Source of the DNA: Bacillus bingmayongensis
Lineage (GTDB): Bacteria > Bacillota > Bacilli > Bacillales > Bacillaceae_G
Direction of reading: 5' to 3'
DNA length: 64,000 nucleotides
Assembly: GCF_000299035.1 (NCBI RefSeq)
Contig: NZ_JH921518.1
Coordinates: forward strand, 780,439 to 844,438
In this document: positions 27,089-36,790 of the stretch, in pieces
Layout of the letters: each line of letters starts with the position of its first letter
Numbering within the stretch: position 1 is the stretch's first letter
Made by a program: the position numbers and the translations under genes
The notes under the pieces: model-generated
Seen by the model: only the letters and a program-made list of their open reading frames with translations
What the model was told of the DNA's origin: nothing
Database searches by the model: none

Positions 27089-27302
27089 TTATCCTAAAAT
27101 ATAATACCTCGAATTCACATGGATAGTCTCATCAGTAACACAGCTTGCTAGATCACTGAATAAGAATAACGCTGTGTTTCCTACATTTTCTTGTGTTACG
27201 TTCCGACGAAGTGGTGCACGTTCTTCAAGTTGTTTTAAGATACTGTTAAAATTGCCAATCCCTTTTGCAGATAGTGTACGAATTGTTCCCGCTATGAGAG
27301 AC
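27089..27302 (-). pseudogene. fabI: 3'-terminal fragment of fabI
   Basis: The fragment aligns with the end of the intact fabI at 50470-50683 at roughly 80-85% nucleotide identity. The translation reads GTIRTLSAKGIGNFNSILKQ, continues with LEERAPLRRNVTQENVGNTA and ends in YYILG, against YHILG in FabI. The first two thirds of the gene are missing. The upstream edge lies nine bases before the stop of the glycosyltransferase gene. Divergence from the intact copy is too high for a recent local duplication. It marks the left edge of the glycan island. Confidence 0.85.
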
Positions 27303-27310
27303 TGGTATTT

Positions 27311-28591
27311 CTATCCAAGATTGCTCTTAAGATATGGGATAATTGGCTCTCCTTTTTCAAAAGCTTCTATCTCGGTTCTGGAAACCTTTATGCAATCATG
27401 CAGGTTGTTAAGCTTTTGTACTACTTTTTTATCAATAGGATGGAGCTTGCAATTCATTACAATCCAATATTGATTGACATAGGTTAATATTTTACTTTCC
27501 GGTAAACAAGTATCACAACGTAAAATCGAGGAAATCGGTACTCCATAAGGTATCGAGTCCAACAAGCCCGAACCCACTTTAATTACTTCACGGAAAGAAA
27601 ATTTAAATTTCCGAAAAGTCAATGTATTCATTATTGGTCTTTTCTTGTTATTTTCGATATAAAAAAATTCGTTTTTTTCATTCTGCACAACACGTAAATT
27701 TGGAATAGCAGTTGAATTGTCAATTGAAGATCCTTCCACATATCTATATAAAAAAGGATCAGGTATGGTAACTATTTTCTTTAGGTCATATTTAAAATAT
27801 ATAAGCATCTCATTTGTAATGAGTCTTCTTTGCTGCCCCTCAATCAAAAAAACTTGATGACTTGAGCCTCTTACCAACGTTCCATTTGGAATTGTCATAG
27901 GTAAATTGTTATATAAATTTTGAAAAGAGTAGGGCGTTTTATATGTTATATCAAGAATCTTATCAATAGGATGGAACGCTTGAAAACCATTTAATCGTTC
28001 CCAAAAAGCAGCATCTCCATTATACCAATGAACAGGACTCTCATCCCAATATCCCCCATACTCTTCATAAACCGCTTCTAATATTGAACGCGTATGCATG
28101 ACTGAACAATGGTCTACAATGTTGGCAGCTTTAGACAGCACACTCCTTGCCGATCTTACTCTTTCATAAAGCAGCTTCAATTGATAATCAACAAATTTCA
28201 CCTGCTGAGAAGAATAAACGATGTCTATCTTAGGATTCCTTATAAGGAAAGACGTCATTTCTTCTAACCTCTCTGGAACATAGACAGTGTCGTCTGTTAA
28301 ATAAGAAATGTATGTTCCTCTTGTTAACGGAATCGCCTTGTTGATGAGTACAGCATATCTTGTTTTTTGATAACGCTCGTCATCTTTTATAGTACTATTC
28401 ATGTAAACGATTCTTGAATCACCTAAATATTGTTTAATAACATGTATTGTTTCTTCATTAGAATTGTCATCCATAATAAAAAGTTCCCATTCATCTAAAG
28501 ATTGACCCAGTACACTTTCAATTGCTTTGCCTACTAATACAGGCTTATTATAGCTAGTAAGAATGATTGAAACCTTTGGATTCAAAACCAA
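27311..28591 (-). CDS. Two-domain family 2 glycosyltransferase (SpsA-like N-terminus)
   Basis: 426 residues. Residues 1-240 form a GT-A glycosyltransferase close to SpsA: VSIILTSYNKPVLVGKAIES (7-26), LFIMDDNSNEET (about 37-48), the nucleotide-sugar SYLTDDTVY (about 95-103) and VDHCSVMH (about 158-165). The C-terminal part (about 240-426) is not catalytic. It contains at least two copies of a strand-turn motif, GTLVRGSSHQVFLIEGQQRR and FFYIENNKKRPI, as in repeats that bind surfaces or sugars. It probably acts in spore-surface glycan assembly. The stop abuts the fabI remnant. Confidence 0.78.
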   Translation of the reverse strand: MVLNPKVSIILTSYNKPVLVGKAIESVLGQSLDEWELFIMDDNSNEETIHVIKQYLGDSRIVYMNSTIKDDERYQKTRYAVLINKAIPLTRGTYISYLTDDTVYVPERLEEMTSFLIRNPKIDIVYSSQQVKFVDYQLKLLYERVRSARSVLSKAANIVDHCSVMHTRSILEAVYEEYGGYWDESPVHWYNGDAAFWERLNGFQAFHPIDKILDITYKTPYSFQNLYNNLPMTIPNGTLVRGSSHQVFLIEGQQRRLITNEMLIYFKYDLKKIVTIPDPFLYRYVEGSSIDNSTAIPNLRVVQNEKNEFFYIENNKKRPIMNTLTFRKFKFSFREVIKVGSGLLDSIPYGVPISSILRCDTCLPESKILTYVNQYWIVMNCKLHPIDKKVVQKLNNLHDCIKVSRTEIEAFEKGEPIIPYLKSNLG

Positions 28592-28910
28592 CCCCCCATA
28601 TAGTTAATCCTTTCATACAAAATCTGTCGATGTATTGTTTCCCAATAAAACTTTGACTCTCTAGTAGTCTATGAGTCTTTTACGAAAAAAATATGGATAA
28701 TGGCATAAAGTGTTAAAGAAATAATCAAACCTCTTACCAATTACATACGTTGGTTAATATAAACAAACCAAAGGGAAGAAATTTGGAATTGTTATAAAAA
28801 AGGGTGTATTCACTAGGACAGCCTCTGCACTTAAGTATACCTATTAACATATAGTGTAGTATTAGTTTTTAAAAACTAACTTAATTGGTGCAAAGGAGGG
28901 AACATTATTC
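28592..28910. other. Divergent promoter region with possible sigma-K element
   Basis: Regulatory region between divergent genes. CAC at 28828-28830 and CATATAGTG at 28848-28856 resemble a sigma-K promoter (AC, then CATANNNTA) with one mismatch and a spacer of 17. It would drive the small-protein/CgeB pair during sporulation. Confidence 0.3.
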
Positions 28911-29147
28911 ATGGATCCAACATGTGAAGGAAGCATATGTCTCCTGCTCTCCGGTATACAGCATGGAACTACTGTAACAGTTGTCGGTAAATCAGGTTTT
29001 GTTTATGGGCCAGCATTGTTTATATCCTTTGATCCAGCGACTTGCATAGTTACATTGCTAGATCAAGATTTGCTAACTCCAAATGTTACGAATTTTATAT
29101 TCATTGGCTGTGACAATATTGAGAGCATTATAACCACCGCAGGTTAG
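28911..29147 (+). CDS. 78-residue hypothetical protein paired with CgeB-like gene
   Basis: 78 residues. AAAGGAGGG precedes the ATG. The protein has three well-spaced Cys (CEGSIC near the start, one in PATCIVTLL and one in IGCDN) and beta-strand-like hydrophobic stretches with Thr and Gly. It has no signal peptide. It ends three bases before the CgeB-like gene. In B. subtilis cgeB is preceded by cgeA, a small spore-crust glycoprotein. This protein could be the functional counterpart and the acceptor for the next gene's product, but it shows no clear sequence likeness to CgeA that I can assert. Confidence 0.6.
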   Translation: MDPTCEGSICLLLSGIQHGTTVTVVGKSGFVYGPALFISFDPATCIVTLLDQDLLTPNVTNFIFIGCDNIESIITTAG

Positions 29148-29150
29148 AAA

Positions 29151-30149
29151 ATGTCATCTATAATTGGTGAATGTATAGTGAAGCTATTGTATATCTCTTC
29201 CGGTTACCCCGGTATTTACAATTATTTGGAGCAAAGTATTAGGACTGAGCTAAACAACAATGGTTATGAATGGACCCACTTTCATCCATCAGAGCCCCTA
29301 GAAAAGCTACAGTCTATTGTTACCACTTTTCAACCACAGCTGGTTTTGGCAATGTTAGGAGACCATCTTTCCGTACAAGCAATTCAATATTTAAAAGAAA
29401 GTGGTATTAAACTGGCATGTTGGCTGACTGAAGATCCTTTTTATTTTGATAAGACTATTCAAATTATTAATAGATTTGATTATGTCTTTACTATCGATAC
29501 TGGAGCTTTAAAGCACTATCAATCAGTTCATCCACATGCCTTTCATTTACCGTTAGGTACAGATCATACAACTTTTAAACCCCGGCTAGTGGAACATGTA
29601 TACAAAAGTGATTTGCTCCTTGTAGGATATCCGTATCCTACAAGGGTGAATCTCATCCATTTTCTTTTAAAAAATACTAACTATCAAATCACACTCATTG
29701 GAAAAGGCTGGCGTAATAGATTGCAAAAAATATGGAGAAACAACCCAAGAGTTATGATTAAAGATACATGGGTTGAGCCACAAGAGGTTTCATATTATTA
29801 CAACGGGGCTAGCATTGTATTAAATCCTCATCGAAACCACAATTTCTTGCATAATCAAAATACGTCTGGAATTATTTGCGAAAGTATCAATAACCGAACG
29901 TTTGATATTGCGGCATGTGGAGCTTTTCAACTAATAGAGGAAAAACCTAATCTTCGTTCCTTCTTTACTGAAGAAGAAATGATATCTTATTGGGACTATG
30001 AGGATTGCCTACGCAAAGTGGTTGCCTATATGGATGATGAAGAACAGAGACAAATTATTGCTAAAAAAGCTCAAAAAATAGTGATAAAGCAGCATACATT
30101 TCGCCATAGAGTTAAGGAAATGATTAATATTATTCAATCATTTCCTTAA
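29151..30149 (+). CDS. cgeB: CgeB-like glycosyltransferase
   Basis: 332 residues from the ATG at 29151. A GTG at 29178, with GGTGA upstream, would give the more typical start KLLYISSGYPG. CgeB family signs are CWLTEDPFYFD (about 96-106), DYVFTIDTGAL, the HLPLGTDHTTFKP block (about 137-149), and the late acceptor-side sequence RTFDIAACGAFQL (about 257-269). The family uses a GT-B fold and modifies the outermost spore layer in B. subtilis. It is co-transcribed with the 78-residue protein and followed by a terminator. Confidence 0.8.
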   Translation: MSSIIGECIVKLLYISSGYPGIYNYLEQSIRTELNNNGYEWTHFHPSEPLEKLQSIVTTFQPQLVLAMLGDHLSVQAIQYLKESGIKLACWLTEDPFYFDKTIQIINRFDYVFTIDTGALKHYQSVHPHAFHLPLGTDHTTFKPRLVEHVYKSDLLLVGYPYPTRVNLIHFLLKNTNYQITLIGKGWRNRLQKIWRNNPRVMIKDTWVEPQEVSYYYNGASIVLNPHRNHNFLHNQNTSGIICESINNRTFDIAACGAFQLIEEKPNLRSFFTEEEMISYWDYEDCLRKVVAYMDDEEQRQIIAKKAQKIVIKQHTFRHRVKEMINIIQSFP

Positions 30150-30247
30150 TCTATTACAAACATAACTTGTTGGAAAAATAAAATCTCGATATCTATTTTA
30201 TCTATTAATTACGACAAACTACTGATGGTTGAATTCAATCTTATTTA

Positions 30248-30284
30248 GGGCAAACTTTACTTTTGGTAAGTTTGCTCTTTTTTA
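30248..30284 (+). terminator. Terminator of the CgeB-like gene
   Basis: GGGCAAACTT and AAGTTTGCTC pair and are followed by TTTTTTAG. Confidence 0.75.
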
Positions 30285-30439
30285 GCATATGCATACTTAA
30301 AATACAGTGGATACTTGTTTACCTACATTAAGATAATATAAAGTTGCCAGTAACTGCCCCTGCTCCTTAAATCTCTTTTAAGGATTTATTTGACAGTTTC
30401 GTAGATGCGTTTACAAGAAACTACTATTGAAATATTTAT

Positions 30440-31228
30440 TTAGAATACTCCACGAGAAATTCCTCCATCAATTGGAATAAAAGTACCTGTAATAGCACTT
30501 GCAGCATCACTAGCTAAAAAAGCTACAACATTACCAAATTCTATTGGTTCATTATACCTTTTCATCGGCAAACTTTGCGCAATTTCTAATTCAATATCTT
30601 CAACTTTACGGTTTTGTATTTTAGATCTTTCACTTAGCAATTCTAATGCACGAGCAGTTTTAAAAGAACCAGGTCCAACAGTATTAACTGTAATTCCATG
30701 ACTCGCAAACTGATGAGCGAGAGTTTTCGAAAAAGAAGCTAGACCAGCTCTATATACATTTGATAATGTAAGCATTTCTGAAGGTTCTTTAGCAGTAATC
30801 GAAGAATTTATTATAATCCTTCCCCATTTACGAGATACCATGTCAGAAATTAGTTTTTTAGTTAAATAAATTACAGGCAATAGCAGATCATTATGTGCTT
30901 TACTGAAATCTTTAAGAGTTAAATCTTCTATAGTTCCTGATTTAGGGCCAGCTACATTGGTAAATAAAATATCAATATTACCAAGTTGACTTTTGCTCTG
31001 CATAATAAGTTTATTTAAATCATCAATCTTAGTTACGTCGGATTGAACTGCTAGAACTTCGGCTTTACTATCTATAGCACAAATTTCTTGTTTAGCCTTT
31101 TCTAATTTTCCACTTCTACTTGTAATAATCACATTATGTCCATCACGGTATAATCCTTTAGCCACCGCTAAACCAAGTCCATCAGAACTAGCTAACACTA
31201 ATGCAGTACGTCTCTCAGTTTTACTCAT
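30440..31228 (-). CDS. SDR oxidoreductase linked to a nonulosonate synthase
   Basis: 262 residues, Rossmann fold. The cofactor loop is ASSDGLGLAVAKGL (about 13-26), and NVAGPKSG stands for the NNAG motif. The usual Y-x3-K is altered: after INSSITAKEPSEM comes SNVYRAGLA, a Ser-Arg variant seen in a subset of SDRs. The ending IDGGISRG is typical. It is translationally coupled to the upstream NeuB-type gene (the stop and start share a base at 31228). An SDR next to NeuB recalls PtmA in legionaminic-acid loci. Its substrate is probably a nonulosonic acid or its precursor. Confidence 0.72.
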   Translation of the reverse strand: MSKTERRTALVLASSDGLGLAVAKGLYRDGHNVIITSRSGKLEKAKQEICAIDSKAEVLAVQSDVTKIDDLNKLIMQSKSQLGNIDILFTNVAGPKSGTIEDLTLKDFSKAHNDLLLPVIYLTKKLISDMVSRKWGRIIINSSITAKEPSEMLTLSNVYRAGLASFSKTLAHQFASHGITVNTVGPGSFKTARALELLSERSKIQNRKVEDIELEIAQSLPMKRYNEPIEFGNVVAFLASDAASAITGTFIPIDGGISRGVF

Positions 31229-32238
31229 TAATTATCGTCCAACATATCTTCATATAATTGATCATCCTTACTTACATCATATTTTAAATTTCTGCCTATA
31301 AATCTCTTTGCTTCTGAAGGCTGTGTACCTGTTCCAGGGCGCTTATATGCTAAATCACTCCATTGGATTTTTGTACCTGCAACCATATCATTACGAGCTA
31401 CTAAGGACCTACGAGTTAATATAAAATTCTCGTCATCCTTATGCCGACGTTTTATTGGCCTCCCCATTGCCTCTTTAATATTACGTATATCAGCTACAAA
31501 TTGATTTAATTCATGAGGATTAATAGAAACTTGATAGTCTGGTCTTTTTATTGTAGCATCTAAACTAAAATGCTTTTCTATAACATGAGCCCCTAACGCC
31601 ACTGCCGCTAATGAGATAGCTGTTCCTGCAGTATGATCACAGAAGCCCACTGGATATTTAAATTTTTTAAGTACTTCCATCGCCCTAAGATCAACTTCAT
31701 TGGGCGGGGTCGGATATTTAGTATTAGTTTGATATACAACTACATTTTTCCCACCAGATTTATCAATTACTTCTAAAGCATCTTCTATTTCGGGCAACAA
31801 TGCACTTCCAGTAGAAAGAAATATAGGTAAGTTGGTTTTTGCACATTCAACTAAAAAGGGATGGCATGTAATATCTCCACTAACTACTTTAAGAAAGTCA
31901 GCACCCGACTTGACAACAAATTCAAGAGACTTAAAGTCTACTACACAAGCTGTCGTAGATAACCCAAATCTATGTGCATCATCAAACAATTCTATAATCT
32001 GCTCATCTGATAATCTCCATTTATCCCAATCTGATTCAGACTTAGAGCATTTACTACTATTAATTTCATTATAGGCTATATGCTGAAAAGTAACGGCGTC
32101 AGCCATGCTTAAACTGGCAACCTCGACCATTTTTTTTGCTTCTATAAAAGAACCTATATGGTTAACTCCAGCCTCAGCAATTACAAAAACTGATGAATCT
32201 TCACCAACTAGCTTTCCATTAACGTTAAACTTTCGCAC
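31228..32238 (-). CDS. N-acetylneuraminate/legionaminate synthase family (NeuB-like)
   Basis: 336 residues from a GTG with AAAGGCGGA upstream. It condenses PEP with a six-carbon amino sugar to a nine-carbon acid. IAEAGVNHIGS (about 20-30), LSTTACVVD, FLSTGSA, YPTPPNEV and GFCDHTAG (about 197-204) are NeuB barrel motifs. A C-terminal SAF domain begins near 280 (RRSLVARNDMVAGTKIQ). It differs markedly from the PseI-type copy at 45323, so the island has two distinct synthases. No NeuC- or NeuA-type partner is adjacent, only the SDR. Confidence 0.85.
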   Translation of the reverse strand: MRKFNVNGKLVGEDSSVFVIAEAGVNHIGSFIEAKKMVEVASLSMADAVTFQHIAYNEINSSKCSKSESDWDKWRLSDEQIIELFDDAHRFGLSTTACVVDFKSLEFVVKSGADFLKVVSGDITCHPFLVECAKTNLPIFLSTGSALLPEIEDALEVIDKSGGKNVVVYQTNTKYPTPPNEVDLRAMEVLKKFKYPVGFCDHTAGTAISLAAVALGAHVIEKHFSLDATIKRPDYQVSINPHELNQFVADIRNIKEAMGRPIKRRHKDDENFILTRRSLVARNDMVAGTKIQWSDLAYKRPGTGTQPSEAKRFIGRNLKYDVSKDDQLYEDMLDDN

Positions 32239-32759
32239 CAGCTATTCCGCCTTTCGTAAGGTAATTACAAAAGTGCAACAGTTGTATAAAATTTTATTTT
32301 TTTAACAAAGTTGTAAGGTATCGTTAGTGATCACCCTAATTATTTTTCTTTTATGGAATGTTTAAATAGAACTGAAATATAATTACAGTCTATGACAGAT
32401 ATGCTGTCACCATCCTAGGATTAGGTATAGAAATACAAAGAAGCCCACCTCCTATCCCCCTCCAGATATATTGATTGATTAATTCATTTTTCTGTTTGGA
32501 TTTTTTTCTGACATTATAAATCTTCCTCTTTTTGTTTTTTGCAACTTCAATAATATATGAACTAATAAATGAATTCAGAACTGTACTTGATTAAATTTAG
32601 ATACAAATATTCAAAGAAAAACAGGCAGTTACCCCTCTATGCTGCTCACAGCTGTTTTTTTGATATCTTTTAAGGATACCCCATTTTTGGTTACATGATA
32701 GATAAACTCCATCATGCTGACTGTTTATTGCCTTTATATACCAACCAATCTGTCTGAAA
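32239..32759. other. Upstream region and degenerate DNA
   Basis: It contains the leader of the NeuB-like gene, then sequence with no intact gene. Fragmented minus-strand frames near 32600-32760 may be the tail of the transposase relic described next. Confidence 0.3.
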
Positions 32760-33010
32760 ATGTCTGATCCGACACGATTATACAAAAGATATAAGTAAAC
32801 CACACCAATGTCCAGTAACGAAAGATGACTTGTATACTTTGAATCTGATAACGCCCGAGTTGAAGTATATGTTTAGCTTACCGGAAGAAGCTTTCGCATA
32901 GTATGCCAAAATATACTCTGTCGACATCTCCACATCTGTGCACAGAAAATAGCGAAGAGATGTGACAGCCCATAGGTTGATCAGCACTCCAACAGAAGTT
33001 TTCATTAACA
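32760..33010 (-). pseudogene. Relic of a DDE (IS4-like) transposase
   Basis: Two minus-strand frames join into a familiar transposase C-terminus. One reads RYFLCTDVEMSTEYILAYYA; after a shift the other reads ESFFR, a stop, AKHILQLGRYQIQSIQVI and YWTLVWFTYIF. The pattern CTD...ILxYYxxRWxIExFFRxxKxxLxLxxYQ is that of IS4-type DDE transposases around the catalytic Glu. It is broken by at least one frameshift and one stop. No inverted-repeat ends were located. Confidence 0.5.
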
Positions 33011-33330
33011 GACACTTGTTATGATGAGAATAGAAAAATAGAAATAAATAAGCTCTTTAATATTTTTGATAAACAAAAAAAATGCTCAATTTTTAAAATT
33101 CACTTCTGACAAAGCGCGGCGCAGTACATCTCAACTCCTATTAATATCCAAGCCATGCATTCCTTCCGTAATTTCACATTTGAATACGGTACCACTTTTG
33201 TTTTTTACATATAGAATGTGTAAATGGGAAGTTTGAACTAAAAGAATTCAAGATTAGCCAATTCAACCCTGGCACATAAAGAAAATGAACAGACTAAGAT
33301 AAAAATATTCTTGTAATCCTTTATAGTGTA

Positions 33331-33504
33331 ATTACATTTTTAATTGTTCTTGCTATGTTTATCGCTTTAATGTCAGAGAAATTCGAAGTTTATGCAGTAA
33401 TGGTTACCACGACGATTTTGTTTATGTTATTTGAAATCTTAACTTGTACTGAAACATTAAGCCGTTTTTCCAATGAAACAACATCAACTATTGGTGCTCA
33501 ATGA
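33331..33504 (+). pseudogene. N-terminal relic of an SLC13-type permease
   Basis: A 57-codon frame reads ITFLIVLAMFIALMSEKFEV, then VTTTILFMLFEILTCTETLS and RFSNETTSTIGA before a stop. This matches the first membrane segments of SLC13/CitT-like permeases (ILTPxEALSGFSNxxxxTIGAL). No start codon context is present and the remaining gene is missing. Confidence 0.4.
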
Positions 33505-33722
33505 TTACAGCTTCTACTATTAAGAACAATTATTTACTGATAAGAATCAAAATGAACTTTCTTAAAAGGAAAAATCATTATCATTTCATCGTTAATAAAG
33601 GCGGCCTTGAAGAGTCCAAACTTTATAAAGCTAGTTCATAAGTCCATTCATTTATAGTTTAGTTAACATATGTATATAGAGTGCCAGAATAGCTTAATTT
33701 ACTATCTCTTGGAGATGAGAAG
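33505..33722. other. Region between relics
   Basis: AT-rich sequence without a gene. A ribosome site (GGAGATGAG) at its right end belongs to the gmd relic. Confidence 0.3.
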
Positions 33723-34022
33723 ATGAAGAAAGCTTTGATAACTGGTATCTCTAGACAAGATTGTTCCTATTTAGCAAATTTTTCATTAAGTAAAAATTAT
33801 AAAGTGCATGGACTAAAGAGCAGTTCGGCCACAACAAATAATAAAAATATTAAACGATTTAAGGGAGAAATTGAATTTGTATCTAGTGGCTTGTTAGATA
33901 TAAGTTCATTAATTGAAGCAGTAAAAATAGCAGAACCCGATGAGGTTTATCATTTGATTGCTCAATCATTTGAAGAAAACTCATGGCTACAGTATCTATA
34001 CAGGGTAAACAACAGCTCTTGA
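33723..34022 (+). pseudogene. Truncated and mutated gmd-like gene (GDP-mannose 4,6-dehydratase)
   Basis: 99 codons. It begins MKKALITGISRQDCSYLANF, against the family MKKALITGITGQDGSYLAEF. GLLDISSLIEAV and PDEVYHLIAQSF follow, standing for the family PDEIYNLAAQSH. The Gly-rich cofactor loop has lost two glycines (GxxGQDG to SRQDC). The frame ends after about 100 of the usual 330-370 residues. A ribosome site remains, so a short product may be made, but it cannot be an active dehydratase. Confidence 0.65.
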
Positions 34023-35160
<1,138 letters not shown>

Positions 35161-35161
35161 G

Positions 35162-36616
35162 TTGCAAGAGGTGTATTTGAAAAATTATTGGTTGTTAAAT
35201 TTAGAATTTATAGAGACATTTGCAAGTTTAACATATCGTGACATCCCCTTACCTTTACTAAGTAACTTTTATCAATATCTAGATAATTCATTAAAACAAG
35301 AAATGATGAGAGAGGATTTTAATAACCATCTTATAATCAAAACGTTAGATGAAAGCCAAATTCAGCCTCAATTTGAAAAATGGCTAACGCCAATTCAAAA
35401 ACCAATGCAGAAAAAGCCGATTCAAGGAAAGACATTATTGAATTTTGATTATCTTCGGTTTTCCGTCAGTAATTATTCTCAGTTCGATCCAAATGATACA
35501 CTGATTTTAGCTAGATGGCGAAAGCAACAGGCGTATAATATTCCTGTCATTTGTATGGCTGATTATACAAGACAATCTCCTGATATTGCCGATTCATTTA
35601 TCCAACAGGCTCATACTATTTTCGCTTCACACGAAAATCACCCCGCGTTTAATAATTCATATTTTAAAGAAAAGTTTTTGGCTAATATTCCATTAATGAT
35701 AGAGAAAATTGATATGGTCAATCTTATTTTCGAAAAAAATCTTATTTCTAGCGTAGTTGTCGGAACGACAGAGGAGATAACCAGTCGAATCCTTACTCTA
35801 GTAGCATCAAGCAAAGGCATTCCGAGTTTTTGCTTGCAGCATGGAGTCATTATGGGGGAAGAAGCTTTCTTCCCAGTTTTCGCAACAAAACAAGTTGTCC
35901 ATGGTTTTTATGAAAAGGATTTATATCTCCAAAAAGGTGTAGAAGAAAATCGAATATCAGTAGTAGGACATCCAAGATTTGACGATATTTTTACCATTAA
36001 TCATATGAGCAAATCCTCGCTTCTTCTAAAAATGGGACTTAACGCACAAAAAAAAATAGTTTTCATCGCCACTCAACCATTTAATACTTCATTTTATGTA
36101 GAATTAACAAAACTTTTGATAAAGGATCCTGAAATAGCAGTAATCATCAAGCCGCATCCTTGGGAGAAGTCACGGAATCTTGTTAGCGAGTATGTGAATC
36201 TAAGTAAAGTATATTCATCAGTTAAGTATGTAACGAATGAAGTGAATATTTATGATATTATTGCGAATTCAGATATTGTAGTAGTAGCGAATTCGACTGT
36301 AGGATTAGAAGCCATGTTACTTAATAAACCTGTAGTCATTTACAAGTCACAGTCGTTGGATCGAAATTACCCTTATTATGATACATTAGATGGTTTAGTC
36401 TCCCATGACGCTGAAACGGCTTCAATGATTATTCATAACATTTTGTACCACCCTCCAACTCTACAAATGGGAAAGCAAGTAAGAGACCAATTTTTAAACC
36501 ACAACTATCCACAAAAAACTGCTGTGCCAAAACTGCACAAGCTAATAAAAGAAATGACTGGAAAATCAAATGATTTAAGTAGCAAACTCTCAAATGAAGG
36601 TACTGAGACCCCTTAA
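35162..36616 (+). CDS. spsB: Spore coat polysaccharide synthesis protein SpsB
   Basis: 484 residues from a TTG one base after the spsA stop, with GGAAGG upstream. The C-terminal half looks like a CDP-glycerol/poly-glycerophosphotransferase or GT-B fold: CLQHGVIMGEEAFFP (about 223-237), GHPRFDDIF (about 267-275), IIKPHPWEKS (about 322-331) and VVVANSTVGLEAMLLNKPVV (about 370-389). The N-terminal 200 residues show no familiar motif. B. subtilis SpsB has the same position after SpsA. The reaction is not established. Confidence 0.85.
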   Translation: MQEVYLKNYWLLNLEFIETFASLTYRDIPLPLLSNFYQYLDNSLKQEMMREDFNNHLIIKTLDESQIQPQFEKWLTPIQKPMQKKPIQGKTLLNFDYLRFSVSNYSQFDPNDTLILARWRKQQAYNIPVICMADYTRQSPDIADSFIQQAHTIFASHENHPAFNNSYFKEKFLANIPLMIEKIDMVNLIFEKNLISSVVVGTTEEITSRILTLVASSKGIPSFCLQHGVIMGEEAFFPVFATKQVVHGFYEKDLYLQKGVEENRISVVGHPRFDDIFTINHMSKSSLLLKMGLNAQKKIVFIATQPFNTSFYVELTKLLIKDPEIAVIIKPHPWEKSRNLVSEYVNLSKVYSSVKYVTNEVNIYDIIANSDIVVVANSTVGLEAMLLNKPVVIYKSQSLDRNYPYYDTLDGLVSHDAETASMIIHNILYHPPTLQMGKQVRDQFLNHNYPQKTAVPKLHKLIKEMTGKSNDLSSKLSNEGTETP

Positions 36617-36790
36617 AATAAAGCTGTATTTCTTACCAGAGACGACAAGAATTCGAAATTTTGATGTTCTCTATATGAATGAGAAGCCCACACACGACAT
36701 GAGGTTTCTGGATAAAGTTATATAGGAGAAAATTCACATATCCTTACATTATTTATTACGCGAGTTCTTTAACTAGGAGGCAACATGTAG

